Of a stretch of DNA of 64,000 nt, positions 1 through 8,451 are shown piece after piece. Numbering within the stretch: the stretch's first letter is position 1; each line of letters starts with the position of its first letter. The notes under the pieces were generated by a model. The model did no database searches and was not told where the DNA came from. It worked only from the letters and a program-made list of their open reading frames with translations. The translations under genes and the position numbers were made by a program. Source of the DNA: CAVZZV01 sp963779845 (lineage in GTDB: Bacteria; Bacteroidota; Bacteroidia; Bacteroidales; GCA-2748055); contig CAVZZV010000005.1 of NCBI GenBank assembly GCA_963779845.1, forward strand, positions 310,001 through 374,000. The letters run 5' to 3'.

Positions 1-1117
1 TTAGTTTTTGCTTACCATTATTGGAATAAATATACTCATCTGCTAAATAAAAATTGGAGAAGGATCCATCCGCTTCTTCGTCGCTATAATAGGTTTTAAT
101 AACCACAAATTCCTCAAATACATCCATTACCATGTAGTTAGCTTTATATCGACCATCAGATTTTTTGTTAACCTTTGTAAACTGAACCCTATGATCGTCG
201 GTAGGCTCACGTTCAAACTCCGTATAGACTTTAAATGCTGCTGCACCTACAGTGTAATCAAAGGAAACAGGATCAATGTTCTCATCGATATACATGGCTC
301 TATGGTAGTAGTGGTTGTGCCCGGAGAACCATCCCTCAATGCCATAGTCAGTTGAAGCCTTTAAAAAATGCTCAGGAGTATCATTTGCTGATGGACTGCT
401 AATTAAATCCAGAGGGCCATGTACAGCCAAAGCAAAAAGATTCATATGCTGAATAGAAAAAATGCGAGCACTTGGACTTTCTTGTCTAATTTTCTGGTAA
501 GATTTTGTTAGCCAATCGCAATAACCACCCCCATCAAAGGCATCCAGTAAAACAAAGTAGGTATGGCTTTCTTCGTGCTTTACCGTATAGGAGTAGTTTA
601 GATAATTGGGGCTTGATGGTGTACCTCCTGGTACTGTGTTTTTATCAATATAAGCGCCGTTAGAATCGGAATTATCAAATAAATATGGGAATACCACTTT
701 CCAGGGTGTTCTTTTGCGGTAATCATGATTCCCTATAATGGGATAAAAAGGTATTCCAGCATCTGACAAAGGTTTTGTAAATAAAGAATTAAATATTTGT
801 AACTCATTAAGTATTTTTGGTTCCTGCTCGTTTGAAGGTACTCCTGATACTTTTGCATTAGTTACATCACCAACATGCAACACAAAATCAATTTCGCCAA
901 CTTCATTTAGTATATGATTTCTGATCCCGATAATCTCATTTTGGGCAACACCATATTCTTCATCATCACCCTGGGTGTCGGGAATAATAGCAACTCTCAA
1001 TTGATGCGTTCCGCCGGGTAACTCAGCACAAACAGGTCGTTCCTGAGCTAATGCCGGTTGAGATGAAAAAAGGTAAGCGGCCAGTAGTGTATAAAAAGAA
1101 AAGATAGTTTTATTCAT
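1..1117 (-). CDS. Secreted calcineurin-like metallophosphoesterase (3' end outside the window)
   Basis: The frame is open from the ATG at 1117 to position 1, giving 372 residues, so the gene is cut by the window edge at its C-terminus. Residues 1-24 form a signal peptide ending A-L-A before Q-E. Metallophosphoesterase motifs follow in order: D-T-Q near residue 47, G-D-V at 83-85, G-N-H-D at 129-132, a Q-H-M-N motif, and G-H-N-H followed by Y-Y-H near residue 268. Proteins with this fold hydrolyse phosphomonoesters or phosphodiesters at a two-metal site; the D-x-Q form of the first motif occurs in one branch of the family. The protein is probably periplasmic or surface exposed. It is the last gene of a leftward cluster with GH92 and GH99-like glycosidases, which suggests removal of phosphate from a glycan, but the substrate cannot be read from sequence. 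Confidence 0.85.
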   Translation of the reverse strand, partial: MNKTIFSFYTLLAAYLFSSQPALAQERPVCAELPGGTHQLRVAIIPDTQGDDEEYGVAQNEIIGIRNHILNEVGEIDFVLHVGDVTNAKVSGVPSNEQEPKILNELQIFNSLFTKPLSDAGIPFYPIIGNHDYRKRTPWKVVFPYLFDNSDSNGAYIDKNTVPGGTPSSPNYLNYSYTVKHEESHTYFVLLDAFDGGGYCDWLTKSYQKIRQESPSARIFSIQHMNLFALAVHGPLDLISSPSANDTPEHFLKASTDYGIEGWFSGHNHYYHRAMYIDENIDPVSFDYTVGAAAFKVYTEFEREPTDDHRVQFTKVNKKSDGRYKANYMVMDVFEEFVVIKTYYSDEEADGSFSNFYLADEYIYSNNGKQKL

Positions 1118-1186
1118 AAAGTTAGTAGACTAGATTAAATAATGTACAATATAATTTGTATCTTGTTGTGCATATGTAAATTACGA

Positions 1187-1515
1187 CTACTGCTTGTTGT
1201 CTAATAGCGCTTTCATCTCTTTTACAATTTCAGCATATTCAATATCCTCCGCCAGATTGTTGTATTCGACAGGATCATTCTGTTAAACATACAACTCTCG
1301 ACCTTTATTCCCAAGTTCAGTAGCCTTAAAGTCATAAATCTCATCCCGGCCTTTGTAGTCATTATCCTCTTCCTTTATAGTATGATATATTTTACCGCGG
1401 TTCATTGTATAATAACCATTTTCTTTTCTTCTCCGGCAGGGTCTCTTTTATCGTTGCTACCGGTATATGAACCAAGTCCTGCACTGAGGATTAAAAGATT
1501 AATCAGGTTTTTCAT
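1187..1515 (-). pseudogene. Decayed sulfatase remnant: start and C-terminal tail only
   Basis: An ATG at 1515 starts a signal-peptide-like stretch (M-K-N-L-I-N-L-L-I-L-S-A-G) that hits a stop at 1402-1404 after 37 codons. The neighbouring frame continues as a typical Bacteroidota sulfatase C-terminus, with G-R-E-L-Y-V then a stop, then Q-N-D-P-V-E-Y-N-N-L-A-E-D and E-Y-A-E-I-V-K-E-M, ending at the stop at 1187-1189. Sulfatases end in exactly this kind of E-L-Y-D-L-x-N-D-P-x-E-x-x-N-L-A segment. The whole catalytic domain, including the C/S-x-P-x-R site, is missing, and there is a frameshift plus an internal stop. It lies between the GH99-like gene and the phosphoesterase gene. The homology is by pattern recognition only, but the tail motif is distinctive. 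Confidence 0.75.
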
Positions 1516-1524
1516 TATATTGAT

Positions 1525-2814
1525 TTATTTGCGCACGGGCATCTCATAACTTGTATCCCGTTCTTTTCTCAGCATTTTTGCTGCCTCGCCGGTTAAGAAC
1601 AGGTACTGATCAGATGGGGCACCATCGTTATCAATAAAGTGAGCCTTATCGCTGTTAGGAGGATTATCAGATACTTTAAAAATGGCAGTTCCTTCATCAA
1701 TCTCATCAAACATAGCTACATAGATCATTTCTGCACCAGCATCTATCATAGTTACCATTTGATCCCAAAAGAACTGTCCACCCAATCGGGGTATGGCTCC
1801 ATAAGCTGTATATCTCGCATGTTCCGGACGTCCAAGTGAAAGATTCCTCCAGCTGAAACCCGGACAAGCGATAGGTGCATAATCAACTCCATGCTCCTTG
1901 CTCCAAGCAATATCAGCTTTGACATGGTCCCGGAGGTGATCCATTGGTTTATGCACCAGTGGAGTAAAACGCTGCACCATCCATGGGAGAACAATGTCTG
2001 CTGATTCTATTAGTTCATGCAAATAAGGATCGGGCAGGCAGTCCTTATCCAGTTCGCGAAAATAGGTTGGCACGCCCAACATAACAGAGCATCCACCATA
2101 TACTGGATCATTTTTCAGGAAATCGATCAGCTTATCCAGTTTGATTTTGCGAATATCATAGGAACGATCAGGAAAACCAACACCCCAAATGGTTACCAGG
2201 GGTTTCCCATTGTGATGCAGGTAGGTCTGTTTTTTTCCGAAATCAAGCACCTTCAGCTCATCAACAAGCTTTTTCCAATCTTCAATTATACGATCACAAT
2301 CATCCTTCCCGGGCTGAAGACCAGAAAGATCGTACATTACCGCTATAGCCCTGTCGTATTTTTGTGATGCCTTGAAAGCATTTGTCAATATTCTATCCTG
2401 GGATTTAGGCTCGTCAGGATTTCTGGTAATACCATAAAAACGCTGCATAAATACCCCATCAATTCCATATTCTTTCATCCATTTAAAATGCAGATCTGTG
2501 GTACTTTCATCCACTGAGCTGAATACCCTGGCTGGTGTGCCATCTTCATAAAGAAATTCTGTTGCATAAGTCTTTTCGTAATCTGAAACATCAGGCCAGA
2601 TATCAATGGTGTTGTTTTCCGGGTTGAATTTATCTCCTTTTCCGAAGTGTCCCCATCCGCTATTCATCTCATCTCCTTCTGCACGGAACCATCCCTGGTA
2701 ACCGGCCATAATTAGTCCCTTATAAGTTGAATACATGGGTTTTTTTGCCCCTTTTTCCTGTGAGTAAGCGGTAAAAAAGAGACAACACAGTGCGAATATG
2801 AATATTTTTTTCAT
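1525..2814 (-). CDS. Secreted glycoside hydrolase, GH99/GH71-like
   Basis: A 429-residue protein with a signal peptide (residues 1-18, ending A-Y-S before Q-E) and a single TIM-barrel-type catalytic domain. N-terminal landmarks are the M-A-G-Y-Q-G-W-F stretch (residues 36-43) and G-I-D-G-V-F-M-Q-R-F-Y (117-127). Near the C-terminus, F-D-E-I-D-E-G-T-A-I-F (369-379) carries E371 and E374 in the E-x-x-E-G-T arrangement that matches the two acidic residues of GH99 endo-alpha-1,2-mannosidases and mannanases. NCBI families call such proteins GH71/99-like. It starts 27 bases after the GH92 alpha-mannosidase on the same strand, so the two are probably co-transcribed. Together they suggest attack on an alpha-mannose-rich glycan: this enzyme cutting internally, GH92 trimming ends. 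Substrate and linkage are inference. Confidence 0.83.
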   Translation of the reverse strand: MKKIFIFALCCLFFTAYSQEKGAKKPMYSTYKGLIMAGYQGWFRAEGDEMNSGWGHFGKGDKFNPENNTIDIWPDVSDYEKTYATEFLYEDGTPARVFSSVDESTTDLHFKWMKEYGIDGVFMQRFYGITRNPDEPKSQDRILTNAFKASQKYDRAIAVMYDLSGLQPGKDDCDRIIEDWKKLVDELKVLDFGKKQTYLHHNGKPLVTIWGVGFPDRSYDIRKIKLDKLIDFLKNDPVYGGCSVMLGVPTYFRELDKDCLPDPYLHELIESADIVLPWMVQRFTPLVHKPMDHLRDHVKADIAWSKEHGVDYAPIACPGFSWRNLSLGRPEHARYTAYGAIPRLGGQFFWDQMVTMIDAGAEMIYVAMFDEIDEGTAIFKVSDNPPNSDKAHFIDNDGAPSDQYLFLTGEAAKMLRKERDTSYEMPVRK

Positions 2815-2841
2815 GTTCTTATTTTATCAGTTTTGAAGAAA

Positions 2842-5121
2842 TTATTTACTTATAGATTTTATCAGGGTGTTGTACAATTCAGGGTCTGTTCCCCATGACT
2901 TATTTGCCTTTGGACCCATTTCAAAAATCAGTTTACCACCCTTCATTATATCCTCATGCAATATCCAGGGACCGCTGATTTCTTCTCCGTTCAGGCTTGC
3001 TGATTGTATATACTTATTTTCCTCAGAGGCACCCTCAGCTTCTATCTCAAATGTGATTCCATTTCCCAGTTCAATCGCGGAATATTCAAAAAACGGACTT
3101 CCAATACTATAAATTGGCAGTCCGGGTGTTACCGGATAAAAACCAAGGGAGGAGAATACCACGAATGATGACATTCCTCCGCCATCCTCATCACCCGGCA
3201 CCCCCATCAGATCATTGCGAAACCACTCCTTAATGAGTTTGCGTAAAGATTTTTGAGTGTTCCATGGCTGACCGGCATAATTATACAAGTAAGGAATATG
3301 CAATGAAGGTTCATTAGCCATAGAGAACTGACCAACATTTCCTGTATGATCAGGCAACTTCGCATAAAACTGATATTTTCCCATACCCAAAGGCTCAGTA
3401 AACATGGCATCAAGATTCTTTACGAAATTCTCATTTCCCCCCATCAGATTGATAAGGTCAGGAATATTGTGCTGAACATCCCAGCGATAGATCCATCCAT
3501 TGTTCTCGCCATAAAACCCTCTTGCACCCATACCGCCGGAAAATTTATAATCAAATGGCATAATGAAATTTCCTTCTTTGTCCTTTGGGTGAAAGAATTG
3601 AGTCTCTTCATTATACAGGTTTCTGTAGTTAAAAGAAGTCTTTGCAAAGTATTCGGCGTCACCGGTTTTTCCCAATTCAGTGGCTATTTGAGCCAAACAC
3701 CACTGATCATAGGATGTACCGAGTGTCACTGCAACAGGCTGACGGCGCTCAAAAGAATGCACCTCAGGGATGGTCTCTTCTTCATCTTCATATAGTGCAG
3801 GGATATATCCATTTTCTTTGTAGAAAAGGTCGAGTTTTCCGGCAGGTTTTCCTGACCAGGGAGCAAGTGTTTTTTCCATAATTGCACCTTTGGCTGCCTG
3901 ATATGCTTTCTCCAAATCAAAATTTCTAAGTCCTTTGCGATAAGCATCAATAACCGAAGCCATGCCATGATTTGAGTTCATCCTCCGGCTATCTCCGGTA
4001 ATTTCCGGAAAGGTAGGCATCCAGAAATTATCCATTTGTTCCGCCATCAGCACAAAAGAGTGTAGTATATCTTCCTCTTTTTCAGTGTCAATCAGTGTGC
4101 GAAGAGGATGATGAGCTCTGTAAGAATCCCAGATCCAGTCATCAGTATAGAATGGCCGACCCTCGTCATCATGGACGGTTCCATTGAATGCACTATAATA
4201 CCGGCCATCTTCAGAAATGCAAACAGGCCTTTCATAACAGCGGTATAATGAAGTATAGAAAACAACCCTGTCGTCATTTGATCCTCCGGCAACATTAATC
4301 TTTCCCAATGCTTCATTCCAGATATCGCGTCCCATGGACTGCAATTCAGCAACCGTCTTCCCAGACACCTCCCGCTCCATATTTTTACGTGCCTGATCCT
4401 CGTCGATAAATGAAATACCATATTTCAGGTTTAATTTTTTTGTTTCCTCCGGATATTTAAGCACTAAGGTGGCATCTCTTCCTTTGGCATTGTTACCTTC
4501 TTTTAGGGCTCCGTCATCCAGAACGGCAAGCGCCTGAGGTAAATCTTCAGGAAGCAGGTACAAAAATACCCTTGTGTTGTTTTGAAGTAACTGATAGCCA
4601 CTTATTGCTTCCCCGTTCCATGTCAATTCTCCATCCTTGCTATTTATAATTAAATAGGAAGGGGCATTGTTCTCAAATTGTAATTCATAGGCTGCCGACT
4701 GATGGGATATTCCATAATCAACATTAATTTGCAGATTATCCAGATACACTGAATAAGAATATGGAGTCAACTTTTCCCGATCATAACTATATTGTATAAC
4801 GGAGCATAATTCATCTTCAGAACCCTGGAATGGGCTAAGATTGAAAGCTGAGCTGCCCCGATGACTGGTTACTACCAGAGGAAGTCCGGATAATTCTATT
4901 TCCGTGTAATCTCCACGTTGAGGATAAACCCTTAGCAGACTATTTGGAAGATGAATGGTTGGGAAGGTTGGCACGAGCAGGTGGCTAATGTTTCCCATAT
5001 AGGGATTGACATAGTCAACAGGATCGTTTTGATCTGATTCAGATTGTTCTGAAGGACAACTGATGCCAGTAAGAACGGCGAGGCAGAAGACCGTAATGAT
5101 AGTTGCTTTGAGTTTTAACAT
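2842..5121 (-). CDS. GH92 family alpha-mannosidase, probable lipoprotein
   Basis: A 759-residue exo-acting alpha-mannosidase of family GH92. A TTG codon 24 bases upstream (5145) keeps the frame open, but the ATG at 5121 gives a clean signal sequence and is preferred. It ends in a cysteine at residue 22 (V-L-T-G-I-S-C), a weak lipobox. Landmarks are D-Y-V-N-P-Y-M-G at the start of the mature protein, D-D-W-I-W-D-S-Y-R in the (alpha/alpha)6 domain, and the active-site blocks G-Q-F-S-M-A-N-E-P-S-L-H (E604, the general acid position) and G-D-E-D-G-G-G-M-S-S (D644 and D646, the base position). GH92 enzymes are calcium-dependent inverting mannosidases. First gene of the leftward cluster and divergent from the 5529 regulator, so the regulator may control it. 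Confidence 0.93.
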   Translation of the reverse strand: MLKLKATIITVFCLAVLTGISCPSEQSESDQNDPVDYVNPYMGNISHLLVPTFPTIHLPNSLLRVYPQRGDYTEIELSGLPLVVTSHRGSSAFNLSPFQGSEDELCSVIQYSYDREKLTPYSYSVYLDNLQINVDYGISHQSAAYELQFENNAPSYLIINSKDGELTWNGEAISGYQLLQNNTRVFLYLLPEDLPQALAVLDDGALKEGNNAKGRDATLVLKYPEETKKLNLKYGISFIDEDQARKNMEREVSGKTVAELQSMGRDIWNEALGKINVAGGSNDDRVVFYTSLYRCYERPVCISEDGRYYSAFNGTVHDDEGRPFYTDDWIWDSYRAHHPLRTLIDTEKEEDILHSFVLMAEQMDNFWMPTFPEITGDSRRMNSNHGMASVIDAYRKGLRNFDLEKAYQAAKGAIMEKTLAPWSGKPAGKLDLFYKENGYIPALYEDEEETIPEVHSFERRQPVAVTLGTSYDQWCLAQIATELGKTGDAEYFAKTSFNYRNLYNEETQFFHPKDKEGNFIMPFDYKFSGGMGARGFYGENNGWIYRWDVQHNIPDLINLMGGNENFVKNLDAMFTEPLGMGKYQFYAKLPDHTGNVGQFSMANEPSLHIPYLYNYAGQPWNTQKSLRKLIKEWFRNDLMGVPGDEDGGGMSSFVVFSSLGFYPVTPGLPIYSIGSPFFEYSAIELGNGITFEIEAEGASEENKYIQSASLNGEEISGPWILHEDIMKGGKLIFEMGPKANKSWGTDPELYNTLIKSISK

Positions 5122-5528
5122 GGTTCTTTCAATGGTTAATTGCAAAATACGTTCTTAAATATAAAAAATCATTAATATATTCTTAATGGACCACCGTGGC
5201 ACAAAATGGGTTGCGAGTAGATATATTTGCCTTGATTCATGGTTTTCAGTTTTTTACAAAGCTAAAACCAAGTTTTTCATTTCAAATCGAAACGCACCTA
5301 AAAAGCTATACAAGTCAGTCATATCAAGTATTTCATAGAAATTTATATTAATTTAATCGGACACTAGTGATGTCTGATACTCATATCAGTTTATTCATTA
5401 CTAAGAGAAATTCTCATAAAATATATTAATTTTGACAAAATAAAATCTATCAACTCTTTAATGGGCTACCATCAATTGCTCTGCCGATTAGAAGCTGAGT
5501 TTTGAAACCAGAAATTTGAGGTGAATAT
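5122..5528. promoter_or_regulatory. Divergent intergenic region between the GH92 gene and the membrane regulator
   Basis: About 400 AT-rich bases separate two divergent starts, so promoters for both directions must lie here. No copy of the Bacteroidota consensus (TTTG then TA-N2-TTTG) stands out. The palindrome CACTAGTG at about 5363-5370 lies inside a stretch where T-A-T-C-A words recur, and could be an operator. No open frame with coding character was seen. Confidence 0.4.
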
Positions 5529-8117
5529 ATGAGATTTAAACAAGCTTCTTATATCCTTCTGAAATTGATCAAAGGCTGGACCGCAATAAGCTATCTGGTT
5601 CTGTTTCTATGGCTTTCTACTCAAGTCTCATTTGCCCAGTCATACGGTTTAAATTTTTCCGGCCATGAAGTATCACTTGATCAGAGGACTCAGTTATATC
5701 TTACTCCTGATAAACCGCTCCCTCTTAGTTCTCCCCTTGAACTATCTTTCAAATTAAAAATGGAGCCTGATGCAGCTTCATATTTTGGATATATTTTCAG
5801 GATGGTATTAGGGGATAAGAACATTGACCTGATGCATGGTTTTCTTCCTGACAGGCCGAATAATTTTCAGTTGGTACTAAGTGATCAGGACGAAGAACAT
5901 TCATTCAGCATTCCACTGAGCATAATAACATCAGAATGGATTGAGTTTCAATTTTTGGTTGATTTGGATAAGCAGAAGTTAGTCTGTAATGTACTTGATA
6001 TTAGCAGGGAAGTAGACATGAAAAATTATTCCGATAAAGATGGATTCAGACTCTTTTTCGGGGCGCATACTTTCGGGCACTTCTCAACTACGGATGTTTG
6101 CCAGATGGATATTAAGGATGTTAAAGTTACTTGCGCCGGTAAAAAAACCTATAATTGGCCCCTTGATCAGGAAGAAGGCAATATCGTCCTGGAAAAAAAT
6201 CATAACGCAAATGGCAGGGTTGAAAATCCAAATTGGTTACTCAGGCTGCACAATCAGTGGAAAGAAATGTTCAGCTTTGAGATCCCCGGCTTTGTAAAAA
6301 CAGCTTTTAACCCTGAGGATGGAAAGATTTATATTGCATCTTCAAAATCCATGAAAATTATTGATCTTTCTGATCATACCTCCACCCGAAGCACCACCAT
6401 AGAATATTCCCGGCCATATAAAATGGTGTCAGTAAATAATATGCTCTTCGATACACTTAGGAATGAATTGATCTGTTATTCATTAGACCTTAACTTCCTT
6501 CATCACTTTAATGAAAATTCCGGAGCCTGGTCAGGATTTCCCTCAGATACCATTAATTCAACAAGCTTCTGGCATCACAATAAATTAATTACTCCTGATG
6601 GCAATCTTTATACCTTTGGAGGTTATGGTGAACATCAGTACAAAAACCAGGTGTATAAATGGTCTGAGGAGTATGCACGGTTTGATACAATCAGCACCAA
6701 AGGGGAGTTTTTTCCGAGATATCTTGCCGGCGGAGGATATAATCCCAATGACAGCTTGTTTTATATTATTGGGGGCTATGGTTCTAAGAGTGGAATTCAG
6801 ACTGTGAATCCTGACTACTATTATGATATTATAAGTTACTCTTTTGAGGACAGTAGTTTTCAACAGGTTTTTAACTTCAGGGAGACTAATATGGTATTCT
6901 GTTTTGCCGGTTCGGTAGTTATTGATGACTCATCGAATTTATATGGTCTCAGGTTTTCAAAAAACCTTACAGATAATGCATTGCAGCTGGTTAAAATCCC
7001 GCTGAAAGACCCTAAAATCATAGAGTTAGGTTCTCCTATAGATTTCAGCTTTATTGATGTCAAATCATCAGCCGAATTGTATTATTATCCACGCTTGCAA
7101 ATAATGCTTGCTGTAAGTACCTATTTAGATGAAAATGTTTCACAGGTTAAAATATACTCTATTGAATTCCCTCCTCAAGCCTACACAGAGCCCATTGTAA
7201 AAATAAGTCCTTCTCCGATCAAATCAATATGGTTTTTATTAGGTGGCATTCTGGCGGTAATTGCGGCAATAATAATTCCTTATATTATCCGAAAGAAGAG
7301 AAAAACAGCCTCAGACAAAGAAAGTGTTGAACCGGTATCAGCCATCATAGCCAAAAAGCCAGAGAAATCTCATGCAGCCAGGGAAATTTCAGCAAATTCA
7401 ATTATTCTTTTTGGAGGGTTCCAGATCATAGATAAAGATGGAAAAGATATCACCGGTTCCTTTACGCCCCTTTTAAAGAAACTACTTCTATTCATATTGC
7501 TAAGCTCATTAAAACATAATAAGGGAGTGTCATCAAACCTCTTGTATGAGACTTTTTGGTTTGACAAGTCAATTGATAGTGCAAGAAACAACAGGGGTGT
7601 AAATATTGTCAAATTGAGGTCATTGCTTGAAAAGGTTGGGAGATGCAACATTACCAAAGATACAGGCTATTGGAAATTTGAAATGGAGCAAGGTTCATTA
7701 TATATTGACTATCTGGAATATTTAAATATAGCCAGCAATAAGGATCCCTTAACCAAAGAAGAGGTTCTTAATTTGTTAGCGATTATTGAAAGAGGAGCTT
7801 TCCTTCGGAATATTGAAGATGATTGGCTGGATGATTTTAAATCAGATGTGTCAAACGGCATAATTGACAAGCTGGCTGAATATATCAATAATTCTGATAG
7901 TGATCCGGATTTCATCCTGCAACTGACCAATTGCATGTTTATGTTTGATATGGTAAGTGAAGAGGCGATGATCTTACAATGCTCCACCCTGGTGAAACTG
8001 GGGAAACATAGTCTTGCCAAGAAGGCTTATGAAAAATTTGTAAAAGAGTATAAGCTTCTTTATGGCGAAGAATACGATAAATCCTTTATCAGTATTACGG
8101 CTGATAAAAAGATGTAA
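5529..8117 (+). CDS. Membrane-spanning one-component regulator: lectin-like and kelch-like sensor, TM, winged helix plus BTAD
   Basis: An 862-residue protein. Residues 1-37 are a signal peptide ending S-F-A-Q. Residues about 38-235 resemble a concanavalin/LamG-type sandwich. Residues about 240-560 contain kelch-like blades, with T-F-G-G-Y-G and I-I-G-G-Y-G about 60 residues apart. A strong transmembrane helix lies at about 566-586, followed by basic R-K-K-R-K. The cytoplasmic part has a winged-helix OmpR/SARP-like domain at about 620-720, beginning I-I-L-F-G-G-F-Q, with a recognition region around N-N-R-G-V-N-I-V-K-L-R-S-L-L. A helical BTAD-like domain follows to the end. The layout suggests a one-component glycan sensor that transmits a surface or periplasmic signal straight to DNA, replacing the usual hybrid two-component or anti-sigma systems of such loci. 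It lies between the mannosidase cluster and the susC/D arms. Ligand and targets are unknown. Confidence 0.72.
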   Translation: MRFKQASYILLKLIKGWTAISYLVLFLWLSTQVSFAQSYGLNFSGHEVSLDQRTQLYLTPDKPLPLSSPLELSFKLKMEPDAASYFGYIFRMVLGDKNIDLMHGFLPDRPNNFQLVLSDQDEEHSFSIPLSIITSEWIEFQFLVDLDKQKLVCNVLDISREVDMKNYSDKDGFRLFFGAHTFGHFSTTDVCQMDIKDVKVTCAGKKTYNWPLDQEEGNIVLEKNHNANGRVENPNWLLRLHNQWKEMFSFEIPGFVKTAFNPEDGKIYIASSKSMKIIDLSDHTSTRSTTIEYSRPYKMVSVNNMLFDTLRNELICYSLDLNFLHHFNENSGAWSGFPSDTINSTSFWHHNKLITPDGNLYTFGGYGEHQYKNQVYKWSEEYARFDTISTKGEFFPRYLAGGGYNPNDSLFYIIGGYGSKSGIQTVNPDYYYDIISYSFEDSSFQQVFNFRETNMVFCFAGSVVIDDSSNLYGLRFSKNLTDNALQLVKIPLKDPKIIELGSPIDFSFIDVKSSAELYYYPRLQIMLAVSTYLDENVSQVKIYSIEFPPQAYTEPIVKISPSPIKSIWFLLGGILAVIAAIIIPYIIRKKRKTASDKESVEPVSAIIAKKPEKSHAAREISANSIILFGGFQIIDKDGKDITGSFTPLLKKLLLFILLSSLKHNKGVSSNLLYETFWFDKSIDSARNNRGVNIVKLRSLLEKVGRCNITKDTGYWKFEMEQGSLYIDYLEYLNIASNKDPLTKEEVLNLLAIIERGAFLRNIEDDWLDDFKSDVSNGIIDKLAEYINNSDSDPDFILQLTNCMFMFDMVSEEAMILQCSTLVKLGKHSLAKKAYEKFVKEYKLLYGEEYDKSFISITADKKM

Positions 8118-8451
8118 TTCATACCAATCAGGATTACCACAATTAAAAGATTCGGTTAATAATTCTTAGGTTTTCTATGCATTGTCAGGCAGACACTAGC
8201 CATAATCAATTGACATTCTGCATCATTTCGAGCGAAGAGAAGCAATCTTTTCAGGTTTGACGAGTTTTTCCGGATAATATCATAAAGTAAATTAGAAAAA
8301 AAAATGTTTGCAACGAGCTTTTTATTTTTCTATTAACTTTCTGTTAATGACAAATTAATCACTATTTCCCATATTTACATATTATTATTTAAATTGTAAT
8401 TTATTATTCAAGTAAATCAATTTTAATGGTTATTAACTAAATCTAATTAAA
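8118..8451. other. Intergenic region with a fragment of a dispersed Bacteroidota-type repeat
   Basis: 334 bases without a gene. Positions 8221-8255 (catcatttcgagcgaagaga and onward) resemble the widespread Bacteroidota intergenic repeat that reads TTTCGAGCGAAG...GAGAAATCT; this is recognition from memory, not a search. An inverted repeat attaac (8332-8337) / gttaat (8343-8348) lies about 105 bases before the next gene. The last 110 bases are very AT-rich and probably contain its promoter. Confidence 0.4.

Noticed and set aside
3346..3795. A 149-codon open frame opposite the GH92 gene
   Set aside because: Antisense to a well-defined enzyme with conserved active-site motifs; no independent support.
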